A DNA stretch of 64,000 nt from an uncultured Opitutaceae bacterium (GTDB taxonomy: Bacteria; Verrucomicrobiota; Verrucomicrobiia; Opitutales; Opitutaceae): the NCBI GenBank assembly GCA_937902925.1, contig CALFNN010000013.1:83933-147932 (forward strand), given 5' to 3'. The translations under genes and the position numbers were made by a program. The notes beneath the pieces are model-generated. The model was not told the DNA's origin and searched no databases. It saw only the letters and a program-made list of their open reading frames with translations. Below are positions 50,842-60,522 of the stretch, in pieces; within the stretch, counting starts at the first letter, position 1, and each line of letters starts with the position of its first letter.

Positions 50842-51666
50842 TCACCCCGCCAAGGTGCCCGCGTAAACATTCATCCGTCCGGGTCGCAGAAATCCCACCA
50901 GCGTCTGTCCGGCCTCCTGCGCCAGTTCCACCGCGGCGCTGGTCGGGGCCGAGATGGCCGCCACCCAGGGGATGCCGGCGGCCAGCGCCTTCTGCATGAT
51001 CTCGAAGCTCACGCGTCCGCTGACCAGCAGGATGTGCCCGGCCAGCGGCAGTCGTTCCGCGAAAAATGCGTGGCCGACCACCTTGTCCAGCGCACTGTGC
51101 CGGCCGACGTCCTCGCGCACGACCTGCAACCCGCCCGCCGCATCGAACAGCGCGCTCGCGTGCAGCCCGCCCGTCGCATCGAACGCCGGCTGCGCCGCGC
51201 GCAATTTCTCCGGCAGCGCCGCCAGCACCTCCCGCCGCGGCGCCAGTTTTTCGGCGAGCGGCGGAAACTGCCCGCGCACCGCCTCGATCGTCGCCTTGCT
51301 GCAGACTCCGCAGCTCGATGACGTGAACACATGCCGTGTCAGCCGCGCGAAATCGACGCCCGCTCCCGGCGCCAGCAGCACGTCGAGGATATTTTCCCCG
51401 CGGCCCGCCGCGCCGGCGGCGGGATCCGTCCCGCAATGCACCATGTCGAGCACGTCCTCCCGCCGCCGCACGATGCCCTCGGTCACCAGGAAGCCCGCCG
51501 CGAGCTCGCGGTCGTGCCCCGGCGTGCGCATGACGACGGCGACGCTCCGCCCGCCCACGCGGATCTCCAGCGGTTCCTCCACCGCGAGCGTGTCCGCGCG
51601 CACCCCGGCCCCCGCGCCATCGAAGCGCGTGAGCGATACCGGACGCGTGGCCTTGGTGGGCGGCAT
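50842..51666 (-). CDS. fdhD: Sulfur carrier protein FdhD
   Basis: 274 residues from the ATG at 51666. The conserved TSSSCGVCSKATIE contains the sulfur-carrying CxxC pair, and the VREDVGRHSALDKVVG block is diagnostic. FdhD passes sulfur from a desulfurase to the molybdenum cofactor of formate dehydrogenases. No formate dehydrogenase is in the window; it could serve one elsewhere or the PsrA-like enzyme, which is speculation. It is divergent from the radical SAM gene. Confidence 0.94.
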   Translation of the reverse strand: MPPTKATRPVSLTRFDGAGAGVRADTLAVEEPLEIRVGGRSVAVVMRTPGHDRELAAGFLVTEGIVRRREDVLDMVHCGTDPAAGAAGRGENILDVLLAPGAGVDFARLTRHVFTSSSCGVCSKATIEAVRGQFPPLAEKLAPRREVLAALPEKLRAAQPAFDATGGLHASALFDAAGGLQVVREDVGRHSALDKVVGHAFFAERLPLAGHILLVSGRVSFEIMQKALAAGIPWVAAISAPTSAAVELAQEAGQTLVGFLRPGRMNVYAGTLAG

Positions 51667-51722
51667 GGGTTGAAAAAAGACAATTGCGCTGGCGCAGCCA
51701 CGTTTTTCGCTAACGTGTTCAG

Positions 51723-52802
51723 ATGAACACGTCACCACCGGCCCCGTCCGACCCTCGCGCGCCCCTCCCCGGCCGCGGCGCGAATCTCAATCCACCGAAT
51801 CGTTTCGAGCGCCTGCGCGTCGAGGCCGATCCGGACTGCCCGCCCGAGGAGCGCCCGCACCCGCGCACCCAGTTTTTCTTCGATGCCAGCGAGTCGATCC
51901 TCTCCGAGAACGACAGCCCCGACGTGCCGTTCACCTTTGGGCTGAATCCCTACCGTGGCTGCGAGCATGGCTGCGCCTATTGCTTTGCCCGTCCGTTTCA
52001 CGAATACCTCGGCTGGAGCAGCGGACTCGACTTCGAGACGAAGATCCTCGTGAAGCTCCGCGCGCCCGAACTCTTGCGCCGCGAACTTTCCTCGCCGCGC
52101 TGGCGGCCGCAAAGCATCACCCTCAGCGGCGCGACCGATTGCTACCAGCCCGCGGAGCGGCAGTTTCGCGTGACGCGCGGCTGCCTCGAGGTCCTCGCCG
52201 AGTTTCGCAACCCGGTCTTCATCGTCACCAAAAGCGCGCTCGTCACGCGCGACCGCGACCTCCTCGCGGAACTCGCCCGGCACCACGCCGCCGCCGTCTA
52301 CGTTTCCGTGACGACCCTCGACTCCGCTCTCGCCGGGAAACTCGAGCCGCGCGCGGCGCGTCCCGCCCATCGCCTTCGCGCGATTCGCGAACTCGCGGCC
52401 GCGGGCATTCCCGTCGGCGTGATGGTCGCACCGATCATCCCCGGGCTCACCGATCACGAGATGCCCGCCATCCTCGCCGCCGCGGCGGACGCGGGCGCGA
52501 CGCGCGCCGGCTGCACCATCCTGCGCCTGCCCTACGCGGTGAAGGACGTGTTTCTCCAATGGCTCGACGACCACACGCCCGGAAAAAAGGCGCGCATCGT
52601 CGGCCGCGTCCGCGAAATCCGCGGCGGCAGATTGAATGTCAGCGAGTGGGGCCGCCGGATGAAGGGCGAGGGGATCTTCGCCGAGCAAATCCGCGAACTC
52701 TTCACGACCGCCGCCCGCCGGGCCGGGTTCACAGCCGGACGCCTCGAACTCTCGTCGGCCGCGTTCCGCCCGCCGGGCGGCGAGCAGTTGACCCTGCTCT
52801 AG
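51723..52802 (+). CDS. PA0069-type radical SAM protein
   Basis: 359 residues. The 4Fe-4S binding motif is CEHGCAYC within NPYRGCEHGCAYCFARP, followed by the SGATDCYQP and VTKSALVTRD blocks of this SplB-related family. It should cleave S-adenosylmethionine to a radical; the substrate is not known. It precedes the SRAP gene by 26 bases on the same strand, so a DNA repair link is possible but unproven. Confidence 0.9.
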   Translation: MNTSPPAPSDPRAPLPGRGANLNPPNRFERLRVEADPDCPPEERPHPRTQFFFDASESILSENDSPDVPFTFGLNPYRGCEHGCAYCFARPFHEYLGWSSGLDFETKILVKLRAPELLRRELSSPRWRPQSITLSGATDCYQPAERQFRVTRGCLEVLAEFRNPVFIVTKSALVTRDRDLLAELARHHAAAVYVSVTTLDSALAGKLEPRAARPAHRLRAIRELAAAGIPVGVMVAPIIPGLTDHEMPAILAAAADAGATRAGCTILRLPYAVKDVFLQWLDDHTPGKKARIVGRVREIRGGRLNVSEWGRRMKGEGIFAEQIRELFTTAARRAGFTAGRLELSSAAFRPPGGEQLTLL

Positions 52803-52828
52803 CGTCCGTTTTTCGTCGACGGGCGACC

Positions 52829-53533
52829 ATGTGCACTCGCTTCGTGCTTCTGAAGGAACACCTCCGGGCGGCGCTCCAACAACTCGGGCTCCCCGAAAAC
52901 GCCGGCTATGTTTCACGTTACAATATCGCACCCGGCACCCCCGTGCCCGCGGCCCGGGCCGCGCCGCAACGCGAATCGTGCGCGCTTCGCTGGGGTCTCG
53001 TGCCTTCGTGGGCGCGGGAGGATGTCGGCTTCAAGCTCGTGAACGCGCGCGCCGAGACGCTCGTGGAGAAACCGGCGTTTCGCGACGCGTTGCGGAGGCG
53101 GCGCTGCGTGATCCCGGTGAGCGGCTTTTACGAGTGGCAGACCGTCGGCCGCGCGAAAAAACCCTGGCTCTTCCGCTGGCGCGACGAGCAGCCGTTCGCG
53201 CTCGCCGGCCTGTGGGAAAGCTGGCGCGCGCCAGACGGCACCACGCTGGAGACCTGCGCCGTCATCACCGTGGAGCCGAACGAGCTGATGCGGCCGCTGC
53301 ATCACCGGATGCCGGTGATGCTGACCCCGGGGCAGTTCGACCCCTGGCTCGACCCGGCCGTCGCCGAGCCGGAAAAACTGCGGCCACTGCTGCGGCCCCC
53401 GCCCGCCGCCGCCATGAGCGCGGTGGCGCTCGACAGCTACGTCAGCAACGTGCGCCACGAGGGCCCGGCATGCCTCGCGCCCGCCGGGCCCGGCGCCGCG
53501 AACGATGAGCCCCAATTTTCGCTGGGTTTGTGA
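52829..53533 (+). CDS. SOS response-associated peptidase (SRAP/YedK/HMCES family)
   Basis: 234 residues from the ATG at 52829. The catalytic C2 follows the start methionine (MCTRF), with NARAET, VSGFYEWQ (glutamate) and LHHRMPVML (histidine). SRAP proteins trap abasic sites in single-stranded DNA by a thiazolidine link to C2 and so protect the replication fork. The active-site set is complete. Confidence 0.93.
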   Translation: MCTRFVLLKEHLRAALQQLGLPENAGYVSRYNIAPGTPVPAARAAPQRESCALRWGLVPSWAREDVGFKLVNARAETLVEKPAFRDALRRRRCVIPVSGFYEWQTVGRAKKPWLFRWRDEQPFALAGLWESWRAPDGTTLETCAVITVEPNELMRPLHHRMPVMLTPGQFDPWLDPAVAEPEKLRPLLRPPPAAAMSAVALDSYVSNVRHEGPACLAPAGPGAANDEPQFSLGL

Positions 53534-53632
53534 TCGTCGTTTTCCGGCCGGCGGCGACGGATGCCGAACCGCCTTGTCCGCGGCCGGTCCGTCTGCGATG
53601 AACCTCCCGGCCTCCATGCGTATCTCCGCCCC

Positions 53633-54784
53633 GTGAACCTCCTCGACCGCCACATTTTCAAGAGCGTGTTCTTCACCTGCGCGGCCGCGGTGGGCCTGTT
53701 CGCGTTCGTGATCGCCCTGCCCAACGTGATCCGCGATCTGGTCGGGCCGCTGCTCGCGGGGCAGTTGAGTCTCGCGACCTTTGCCCGGCTGGTGGGGCTG
53801 ATTTTCCCGTTCGTGATCTGTTACGCGCTGCCGATGGGCCTGCTCACCGGTGTGCTGCTGACCCTCGGCCGGCTCTCCGCCGACAGCGAGATCACGGCGA
53901 TGCGCGCGGCCGGCATCGGGGTGTCGCGCATCGCGCGCCCGGTGCTCCTGCTCGGCGCGCTCTGCGCGGCGGCGGCGCTTTATATCAACTTCGAGTCGAT
54001 GCCGTGGGCCCGTGTCCAGTATCACCGCGAGTTCGCCGAGGCGCTGCGCACCAATCCGCTCAGTTTCATCGTGCCGAAGACCTTCATCCGCGATTTTCCC
54101 GGGCATGTCATCTACGTCGGCGAACAGGAGGGCTCCGTGCTCCGCGACATCTGGCTGTGGGACCTCGACAAGGAGGGTCGCGTCAAGCGGCTCGTCCGCG
54201 CGCAATCCGGCCGGCTCGATTACGACGAGGCGACGAACAGCCTCGTGCCCACGCTCTACAACGCCAAGACCGAGGAGCGCAATGCGGCGAACCCCGAGGA
54301 TTTCAGCAAGTCGCCCAAGGCGCCGACCGCCGGCCGCCTCGAGGAGGTGCGGCTGTCGCTCGACCGCTATTTCGGGCACGACAGCCTGCACATCAAGCAG
54401 GAGTGGCTGCGTTACGGCGCGCTGCAACGGGAACGCGCCCGGCTCGCGGCCGAGACCGTGTCGCCGGACCAGGCGAAGGAGCACGCCCGCGAGCGCATGG
54501 CGCTCGACCTCGTGTTCAACGACAAGCTCAACCTGTCGCTGGCGGTGTTTTCCTTTGCGTTGATCGGCGTGCCGCTCGGCATCAAGATTTCCCGGCGCGA
54601 GACGTCCGCCAACCTCGGCCTCGCGCTCGTCCTCGTGCTCGGCTACTACCTGCTCACGGTGATGGTGAAGTGGCTCGACCGGCATCCCGAATACCGGCCG
54701 GACCTGCTGCTCTGGCTGCCGAACCTCGGTTTCCTCGCGCTCGGCCTCTGGCTGTTCCTGCGGATCGACCGCGCCAAGGCGTAG
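53633..54784 (+). CDS. LptF/LptG-family lipopolysaccharide export permease
   Basis: 383 residues from the GTG at 53633 (VNLLDRHIFKSVFF); an ATG at 53561 would add 24 residues that do not look like the family. Six helices in a 3+3 arrangement flank a periplasmic beta-jellyroll; ALPMGLLTGVLLTLGRLSADSEITAMRAAGI and GVPLGIKISRRE are the recognisable segments. It moves LPS from the inner membrane with LptB. I cannot tell LptF from LptG, and the partner gene is not adjacent. The 144 bases that follow hold no clear feature. Confidence 0.88.
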   Translation: MNLLDRHIFKSVFFTCAAAVGLFAFVIALPNVIRDLVGPLLAGQLSLATFARLVGLIFPFVICYALPMGLLTGVLLTLGRLSADSEITAMRAAGIGVSRIARPVLLLGALCAAAALYINFESMPWARVQYHREFAEALRTNPLSFIVPKTFIRDFPGHVIYVGEQEGSVLRDIWLWDLDKEGRVKRLVRAQSGRLDYDEATNSLVPTLYNAKTEERNAANPEDFSKSPKAPTAGRLEEVRLSLDRYFGHDSLHIKQEWLRYGALQRERARLAAETVSPDQAKEHARERMALDLVFNDKLNLSLAVFSFALIGVPLGIKISRRETSANLGLALVLVLGYYLLTVMVKWLDRHPEYRPDLLLWLPNLGFLALGLWLFLRIDRAKA

Positions 54785-54928
54785 ACGCACCGGCTGGCGA
54801 AACACCCGCCGGGATCTTTCCTGCAACGGAACATCGACGGCGGCGCCGCGCGGCGGTCGTTGTGACTGGACTCGCGCGCGACCGGAAATCAAGTTCCCGC
54901 CAAAGGCCGCCCCCACGGCCCCCCTTCC

Positions 54929-56722
54929 ATGCTTGTGCTTCAATCGCGCAGAACGTCGCGCCTCCGGCGCCGTCTCACCATTCTCGGCCTGATCCTGCTC
55001 CCGGTCGCGGGCTATTTCGGCTGGCAGTTTACCCGCGATCACCTGCTTTACCGTTACCGCGCGTGGAAGCAGGAGAAGGCACTCGGCCGGGCCCGGGAGT
55101 TGATTGCCAAAAAAGATCCCGCCGGCGCCAAGCTGGAACTCGACATCGCGCTCGACGCCGTGCCGGGCAGCCCCGAGGCGATGCGCGTCGCGGCGGATTT
55201 CTTCGAGATGGTCGGGGCCGCGCAAGCCGTGTCGATCCGACGGCAGATCGTCGACTTCGCGCCCGAGTCCATCCCCGACCGCCTCGCAATGGTCGCGACC
55301 GCCCTGCGGTTCCACGACTTGAACGCCGCCCACGATGCGCTCACCGGCTTCACGCCCGCGCAGCTTGCCCAGCCGGCGGTGCTCCGCGCCCACCTCTCCT
55401 ATGCGCTGGCCACCGGCAACCGTCCGGTCGCGGACGGTCTCTTCGACCGCCTCGCCAGCCTCGCCACGCCCGACGACGACATGAAGGCGCTGCACGCGCT
55501 GCTCCTCCGGCAGCATCCCGACCGGCAAAAATCCGCGGCCGCCAACCAGGAGCTCGAAACGCTGGCGCAGAACCCCAGGTTTGCGCTCAGCGTCAACCGC
55601 ACGCTTTTCTCCGAGGCGGTCGCCGCCAGGAATTATCCGGACGCCCGGCGTTACGCCGCCCTGGTCAGCGCCGACCCCGCCGCAACCTTTGCCGACCAGC
55701 TCAACGAGGCGAACCTGCAGGTGCTCGTCGACAAGGCTCCCTTCGAGGGAGTTTTTGCACGGCTCGCACCGCGGGCCGCGGCGAGCGGGCCAGCCGCCGC
55801 CGAATTCGTCCGCTGGTTGATCATCCAGAACAAATCGGCCGAGGCGGCCCGCTGGCTGGCCGGCATTCCCGCCACCCTCGCCACGACCCCCGACGTTGGC
55901 GGCGTCCGTGCGGACCTCGCCGTCGCCACCAGAGACTGGGACCGCTTTGGCCAGCTGATCGAGGAAGGGGCGTGGGGCCCGATCCCACCCGAGGTCGCCA
56001 GGCTCGCGCTGGCCGCCCACGTCGTTGGGACCCGGAGCGCCAGCGTGCGCAAGGAAGTCTGGGACGAGGCCGTGGCCGCCGCCGGCACCAACCTGAACAC
56101 GTATCGCGTGCTCCTGCGGATCGCGGGCGCGTGGCAGTGGGAGGCCGAAACCGAGTCGCTGTTATGGGCCGTCCTGCAGGTCGATCCCGGTCAGGCTTGG
56201 GCGCACGCCACGCTGCTGGGCGTCTACCGGAAGCGCGGCGACGGGAAAAAAATGCTCGAGGTCATGTCGGTCCTGAAGGGCGCCGCCCCGACGTCCACCA
56301 CCTACCGGCACGACTGGGCGCTCCTCTCCCTGCTGATTTCGCCCGGCCCCGAATGGGACGAGCCGAAGACCATCGCCAAGGAGGTCTATCTCGCCGATCC
56401 GACCAACCCGAACTACGCGACCACCTATGCGTTCGCGCTCACGCAGGCCGGCAAGCCGGAGGACGCGCGCGCCGTGCTCGAAAAACTTCCCGTCGCCGAG
56501 CGGGAATACCCGTTGCGCGCCCCCTACATGTCTTACGTCTACGGGTTTTGCCGCCGGCCGGCCGAGTGCAACAAATATGCCGCGCTGGTCGGCAACGCCC
56601 CGGTCCTCCGCGAGGAGCGGTTGCTCGTCCAGCAAGGCGTGGACGCCCTCACCCGCCCGTTGTCACGCCCGCTGCCGGAGCCGAAACCGCGCGCCACCCC
56701 AAAAACCGCGCCGAAAACGTGA
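54929..56722 (+). CDS. Membrane-anchored TPR protein of the exosortase locus
   Basis: 597 residues. A basic N-terminus and one membrane helix (about 18-36) are followed by about 500 residues of helical, TPR-like repeats (for example QAWAHATLLGVYRKRGDGKK and YAFALTQAGKPEDARAVLEK) and a Pro/Lys-rich end. TPR proteins of this size are often encoded with exosortases, where they may scaffold export or polysaccharide assembly. The exosortase gene starts two bases after its stop (or four bases before, if a GTG is used). Confidence 0.82.
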   Translation: MLVLQSRRTSRLRRRLTILGLILLPVAGYFGWQFTRDHLLYRYRAWKQEKALGRARELIAKKDPAGAKLELDIALDAVPGSPEAMRVAADFFEMVGAAQAVSIRRQIVDFAPESIPDRLAMVATALRFHDLNAAHDALTGFTPAQLAQPAVLRAHLSYALATGNRPVADGLFDRLASLATPDDDMKALHALLLRQHPDRQKSAAANQELETLAQNPRFALSVNRTLFSEAVAARNYPDARRYAALVSADPAATFADQLNEANLQVLVDKAPFEGVFARLAPRAAASGPAAAEFVRWLIIQNKSAEAARWLAGIPATLATTPDVGGVRADLAVATRDWDRFGQLIEEGAWGPIPPEVARLALAAHVVGTRSASVRKEVWDEAVAAAGTNLNTYRVLLRIAGAWQWEAETESLLWAVLQVDPGQAWAHATLLGVYRKRGDGKKMLEVMSVLKGAAPTSTTYRHDWALLSLLISPGPEWDEPKTIAKEVYLADPTNPNYATTYAFALTQAGKPEDARAVLEKLPVAEREYPLRAPYMSYVYGFCRRPAECNKYAALVGNAPVLREERLLVQQGVDALTRPLSRPLPEPKPRATPKTAPKT

Positions 56723-56724
56723 AC

Positions 56725-58278
56725 ATGCCCGCCCCGGCCGCCCAGCTCCGCCCGGGACCGCGCGGCGAGGTCGCCGGTTGGGTCGCGGCGGCGCTCCTTG
56801 CGGTCATTCTCTTCGTGCCGCTCACGGCCGCGTGGACCCAGGCGCAGGACCTCGGGCACGGCTGGGGCGCGCCGCTGCTCGTCGGCTATCTGTGGTGGGA
56901 GCGCTGGGGCGAGCGGCCGCCCGGCGTCGGGCGCGAGCGCCTCGGCGCCCGGTGGTGGGCGGCCGGCGCGATGCTCGCGATCCTTGCGCTGCCGCTGCGC
57001 TTGCTGCTCACCCCTTTTCCCCTCTGGCCCGCCGCGCTCGCGGCTTACGTGGCCGTCGTCGTCGCGGTCGCGCTCGGCGGGGCATGGCTCGCCGCGGGCG
57101 CCGCGGGGCTGAAATGGCTCGGTGGCCCACTGATCATTTTGTTCGGGGCGATGCCGTGGCCAACGATGCTCGAGGTGAAGATTGTCGGCCCGATGCGGGA
57201 GATCCTCGCCAGCGTCGCGGCCGAGGTCTGCTACCTGGCCGGCATTTCCGCCCTGGCAACCGGCACGGCGCTGCGACTCGCCCACTCCTGGGTCGGCGTC
57301 GACGAAACCTGCGGCGGCATGCGTTCGCTGCAGGCCTGCGTCATGGCGGCATTGTTTCTGGGCGAATGGCTGCGCCTCTCCTGGGCGCGCCGTGCCGGCC
57401 TCGCGGCCGTCGGGATCGTCGCGGCGATCGTGGGAAATTTTTTGCGCATCCTGCTTTTGGTCTGGCGCGCCAGCGTCGGCGGCGAACCCGCGCTCGCGGC
57501 CGCGCATGATCTCGCCGGCTGGCTCGCCCTCGGCACGAGCCTGGGGCTCATCGGCCTCGTCGCGCGGAAAATGCGGGACGCACCCGATGCTGCCGCACGA
57601 CCCGCCACGCCGCCGGCCCCACCGACGGTGCTGTCGCGCCCGGCACTGGCATGGATCGGCACGCTCGCGGCGGCGCTGCTCCTGATCGAGACCGGCACCC
57701 GGTGGTGGTATGCGCGGGGAGCGACCCGACAGGCGGCGACCATCATGCAATGGGGCGCGCGTTTTCCGAGCCGGCAGACGGGCTTCCACGAGGTGCCGCT
57801 GAGCGACGCCGCCCGGGATATGTTGCGGCCCGACTATTTCGCAGCCGGCGAATGGGAGACCGCAGACCAGCGGCTGAATGCCGCCTACTACATTGAGTGG
57901 CGCAAGGGACAGGCGGCGCACTCCATTCCGTTTCTGCACAACCCGACCGTCTGCCTGCCCATGTCCGGCTGCGAACTCGTCCGGCCGATCGCGACCCTGC
58001 CGGTGCGATGGGCCGGCGGGGAAATACCATTCCAGGCCTTCATCTTTCGCCGCGCGGGGGAAGAGTTTGCCGTCGCATTCACCGTCTGGGATCCCTCGCG
58101 CGGACGCCCGTTGGAAAACGAATCGTCGGGCTGGCAGTCTTGGATAAAGATGCGCTTCAACCACGTGCTCGAAGCCCGCGCGGATCAACCCGCCCAGATG
58201 CTCACAGTTGCCGTCTGGGGCGACCGGCCGGAAGCCCATATCGCAGCAGCAATCGCTTCGGTAATATCGTCGCTATAA
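56725..58278 (+). CDS. Exosortase fused to an EpsI-like C-terminal domain
   Basis: 517 residues. Residues 1-290 are about eight membrane helices of an exosortase; the catalytic set is C196 (DETCGGMRS), R241 (NFLRI) and H261 (AHDLAG). A helix at about 310-330 then leads to a roughly 180-residue periplasmic EpsI-type domain (HNPTVCLPMSGCEL). The enzyme should cleave C-terminal PEP-CTERM signals in the inner membrane and pass proteins on toward the surface. The likely substrate is the next gene. Confidence 0.9.
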   Translation: MPAPAAQLRPGPRGEVAGWVAAALLAVILFVPLTAAWTQAQDLGHGWGAPLLVGYLWWERWGERPPGVGRERLGARWWAAGAMLAILALPLRLLLTPFPLWPAALAAYVAVVVAVALGGAWLAAGAAGLKWLGGPLIILFGAMPWPTMLEVKIVGPMREILASVAAEVCYLAGISALATGTALRLAHSWVGVDETCGGMRSLQACVMAALFLGEWLRLSWARRAGLAAVGIVAAIVGNFLRILLLVWRASVGGEPALAAAHDLAGWLALGTSLGLIGLVARKMRDAPDAAARPATPPAPPTVLSRPALAWIGTLAAALLLIETGTRWWYARGATRQAATIMQWGARFPSRQTGFHEVPLSDAARDMLRPDYFAAGEWETADQRLNAAYYIEWRKGQAAHSIPFLHNPTVCLPMSGCELVRPIATLPVRWAGGEIPFQAFIFRRAGEEFAVAFTVWDPSRGRPLENESSGWQSWIKMRFNHVLEARADQPAQMLTVAVWGDRPEAHIAAAIASVISSL

Positions 58279-58384
58279 GGTCCCGGCAGAGACGCTCCAA
58301 GACTAGGTGTAAGTCCCTATAAAACGCCTTGCGTTTCATGCCTGATTGGACTGAATCCCGGCGTCCCGCGAACAACCGCCCCAA

Positions 58385-59146
58385 ATGAAAACCCAGTTTC
58401 GACTCTTCGTTTTCGCCGCCGCTACGGCCTTGGCCCTGAACGCGCGGGCCCAAGTCACCTACCAGAATTCCGACACGTCCGCGGGAACGGTCAGCCTCAG
58501 CTTGTTGGGGGGCGCGGGAACGGGAGTCGGCAGCGCCTCCTCCAGTGCAAATACGGCGATCCAGACGATCACGGGATTCAGCAGCCTGTCCGGCGTCTCT
58601 TGGACACTCACCGGAGGCGCGGGAGAAACCTTCAGCACTTATGTCGCCCAGTGGGACGTTACCAACAACGCCGTGGTTGGCTCCCTCACCCAGTTCGGGA
58701 CCGCCGGCCTTGCGTTCGCGGGCGGATCCGGCGCCCTGGTATTCAACCAGAGTTTGACGGGACTCGACCCGTCGCTGACCTACGCCCTCTTGCTTACCAC
58801 GACTTCCGCGGGCGGCCCCACCGTCGTGGCCAATGCCGGCCAATCCAGCCTCGCGGCCGACGGCGCCAGCCAGGCGTTCTTTGGGTCCAGCACGGCCGGT
58901 TATGCCGCGACGTCGTTTCTATCCGGCTTGGGCACCTTTAGCACCGACCTCCAGAATCCGGGTAACGTGTCGTTATTCGCCCCCTCCGGCGACTTCGCCT
59001 ACACGATGACGATTCAAGGGTCGCTGGCCCCGGCACCTGAACCCAAGACCGCCGCGGCCGCCATCGCGGCGCTGTTTGTCGCCGTCTTGATCGGGCGCCG
59101 GACCTGGCAGCGCCGCAGATTGGTCCCGATCCCGGTCTCGGCCTGA
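58385..59146 (+). CDS. PEP-CTERM sorting-domain protein
   Basis: 253 residues. A Sec signal peptide is cleaved near ARAQV; the mature part is Gly/Ser/Thr-rich and beta-like with no assignable domain. The C-terminus has the tripartite sorting signal: PEP at residues 218-220, a hydrophobic helix and RRTWQRRR, with an eight-residue tail (LVPIPVSA) beyond the basic cluster. It is the probable client of the adjacent exosortase. The 106-base upstream gap contains TATAAA at about 58318 and a small hairpin AAACGC-CTT-GCGTTT; a strong terminator follows. Confidence 0.88.
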   Translation: MKTQFRLFVFAAATALALNARAQVTYQNSDTSAGTVSLSLLGGAGTGVGSASSSANTAIQTITGFSSLSGVSWTLTGGAGETFSTYVAQWDVTNNAVVGSLTQFGTAGLAFAGGSGALVFNQSLTGLDPSLTYALLLTTTSAGGPTVVANAGQSSLAADGASQAFFGSSTAGYAATSFLSGLGTFSTDLQNPGNVSLFAPSGDFAYTMTIQGSLAPAPEPKTAAAAIAALFVAVLIGRRTWQRRRLVPIPVSA

Positions 59147-59170
59147 ACGCCGGCACCCCTCGATTCCACC

Positions 59171-59197
59171 GCCCGCACGATCCGTGCGGGCTTTTTT
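59171..59197 (+). terminator. Intrinsic terminator after the PEP-CTERM gene
   Basis: GCCCGCAC (59171-59178), loop GATCC, GTGCGGGC (59184-59191) form a perfect 8-base stem followed at once by six T residues. It is the clearest rho-independent terminator in the window and ends the exosortase region. Confidence 0.92.
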
Positions 59198-59229
59198 GTC
59201 GCGGTCCGCGGGATTAAACCCTGGCGCGG

Positions 59230-60522
59230 TTACGGGGCTTTCGCCTTGGCGACTTCCACTGCGAAGGCGTAGTCCGGCCCAAACATGTTCGACCGGAAAA
59301 TAATGAATTTCTGATCCGGCGTGAAGATCGGGTTCGGCTCGAGCCGGTAGTTGTGCTTCGCCATGTTCACGAGCTTCTCCGACTGGAGGTAGCCGCCCTT
59401 GATCAGGTGCTCGCCGACGGTCCCGCGATCCTGAATCATCGTGGGACGAAACAGGAAGATCCACGGCGAACGGTTGTCCCCGTCGCCGCAGAACATTTTC
59501 CCGTCCGGCGAGGAGTTGTCGTGGATCGACGACTGGTCGGGGTTGTATTGCAGCCAGCGGCGCTCCGTGGTGGCGACGTTGTAGCTGGCGATGAACGAAA
59601 CGTGGCCGCCGCGCGGGAAATGCAGCTGATAGAAGATCGTCTCGCCGTCGGCGCCCCACCACTCGTGGCCGGCGATCTCCATTTCCAACGTGCGCTTGTG
59701 AATGAGCTGGTTCTGCGTGCCGTCGGTGCGGATGTTCCAGATCCGGTCGACCTGCTGCCAGGCGCCCTCGTGGCAATACATCAGGAGCGCCGGATCGGCC
59801 GGCGAAAACTGCAGGTGATTCAACCAATCGGTGCTGTGTTCGAGAAGATTCTTCACCGCGCCGGTGCGCAGATCGATCGTGAACATCGTCACCGGCAGCT
59901 TCGCCGCGAGGCGGCGGGCCATCAACTCGCCCTTGTTGGCCGGCTCGCCGAGGTTGGTCGCCGACATCCGCCCCGTCGGCACGGTGCCATCATAGGCCCC
60001 GCCGGCGTTCGCATCGCCCTCGATGTAGGTGCCGGCGCCGAGCGTCTCGTCGGCATTGATCGTGACCACGCTCGCGCGACGTGGAAGATCGGCGAGTTTG
60101 CGGTTCTCCCCGGTGTCGAGATTCACGCACCAGAGCGTCGAGAAGAACGGATCGTCGGTCGGCTTGGAGTAGTAGAGATTGGGCGTCTTGTGCCCGACGA
60201 TGATCGTTTTCGCGGGGCCCTTCACGAGCGGCTTTTCCTCGAACGTGGCGAGATCGAGCACGGAAATCCCCTCCGTCGTCGTGAACGCCATCTTCTTCCC
60301 ATCGGGGGTGAAGCAGTTGTAGTTGAAATAAAAGCTGTCGGATCCCGGCTCGCTCGTCAGGCGGACGATGCGGTGGCCGGTGTCGGGATCGATCCACGAC
60401 TTGGGCGGCGCACCGGTCGCGGGAGCCGGGGTTTCGGCCGCGGACAGAAACAAGGCCGGAAGCAAAAGTGCGGCAGAGAAGGCGGCGGCACGACCGAGGT
60501 GGAGCGAGGGGTTAAGTTTCAT
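59230..60522 (-). CDS. Oligogalacturonate lyase-family protein (PL22-like, beta-propeller)
   Basis: 430 residues from the ATG at 60522, with a signal peptide cleaved near LSAAE. Repeated blade-type sequence (TPDGKKMAFTTTEG, SPADPALLMYCHEGAW) and the segments GHEWWGADG and SSIHDNSSPDGKMFCGDGD resemble PL22 oligogalacturonate lyases, which use histidines and a Mn ion to split unsaturated pectin oligomers. A signal peptide is unusual for the mostly cytosolic family. It lies downstream of the DUF1593 gene on the same strand. Confidence 0.82.
   Translation of the reverse strand: MKLNPSLHLGRAAAFSAALLLPALFLSAAETPAPATGAPPKSWIDPDTGHRIVRLTSEPGSDSFYFNYNCFTPDGKKMAFTTTEGISVLDLATFEEKPLVKGPAKTIIVGHKTPNLYYSKPTDDPFFSTLWCVNLDTGENRKLADLPRRASVVTINADETLGAGTYIEGDANAGGAYDGTVPTGRMSATNLGEPANKGELMARRLAAKLPVTMFTIDLRTGAVKNLLEHSTDWLNHLQFSPADPALLMYCHEGAWQQVDRIWNIRTDGTQNQLIHKRTLEMEIAGHEWWGADGETIFYQLHFPRGGHVSFIASYNVATTERRWLQYNPDQSSIHDNSSPDGKMFCGDGDNRSPWIFLFRPTMIQDRGTVGEHLIKGGYLQSEKLVNMAKHNYRLEPNPIFTPDQKFIIFRSNMFGPDYAFAVEVAKAKAP

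Noticed and set aside
53598..53636. Twelve-codon leader frame overlapping the LptF/G GTG start
   Set aside because: Short, unremarkable sequence without a ribosome binding site; likely chance.
52913..56020. Minus-strand frame of about 1000 codons across SRAP, LptF/G and TPR genes
   Set aside because: It spans several well-supported plus-strand genes and shows no recognisable domain.
58279..58384. Sigma-54 promoter before the PEP-CTERM gene
   Set aside because: PEP-CTERM loci are sometimes sigma-54 controlled, but no GG-N10-GC element with the right spacing is visible.
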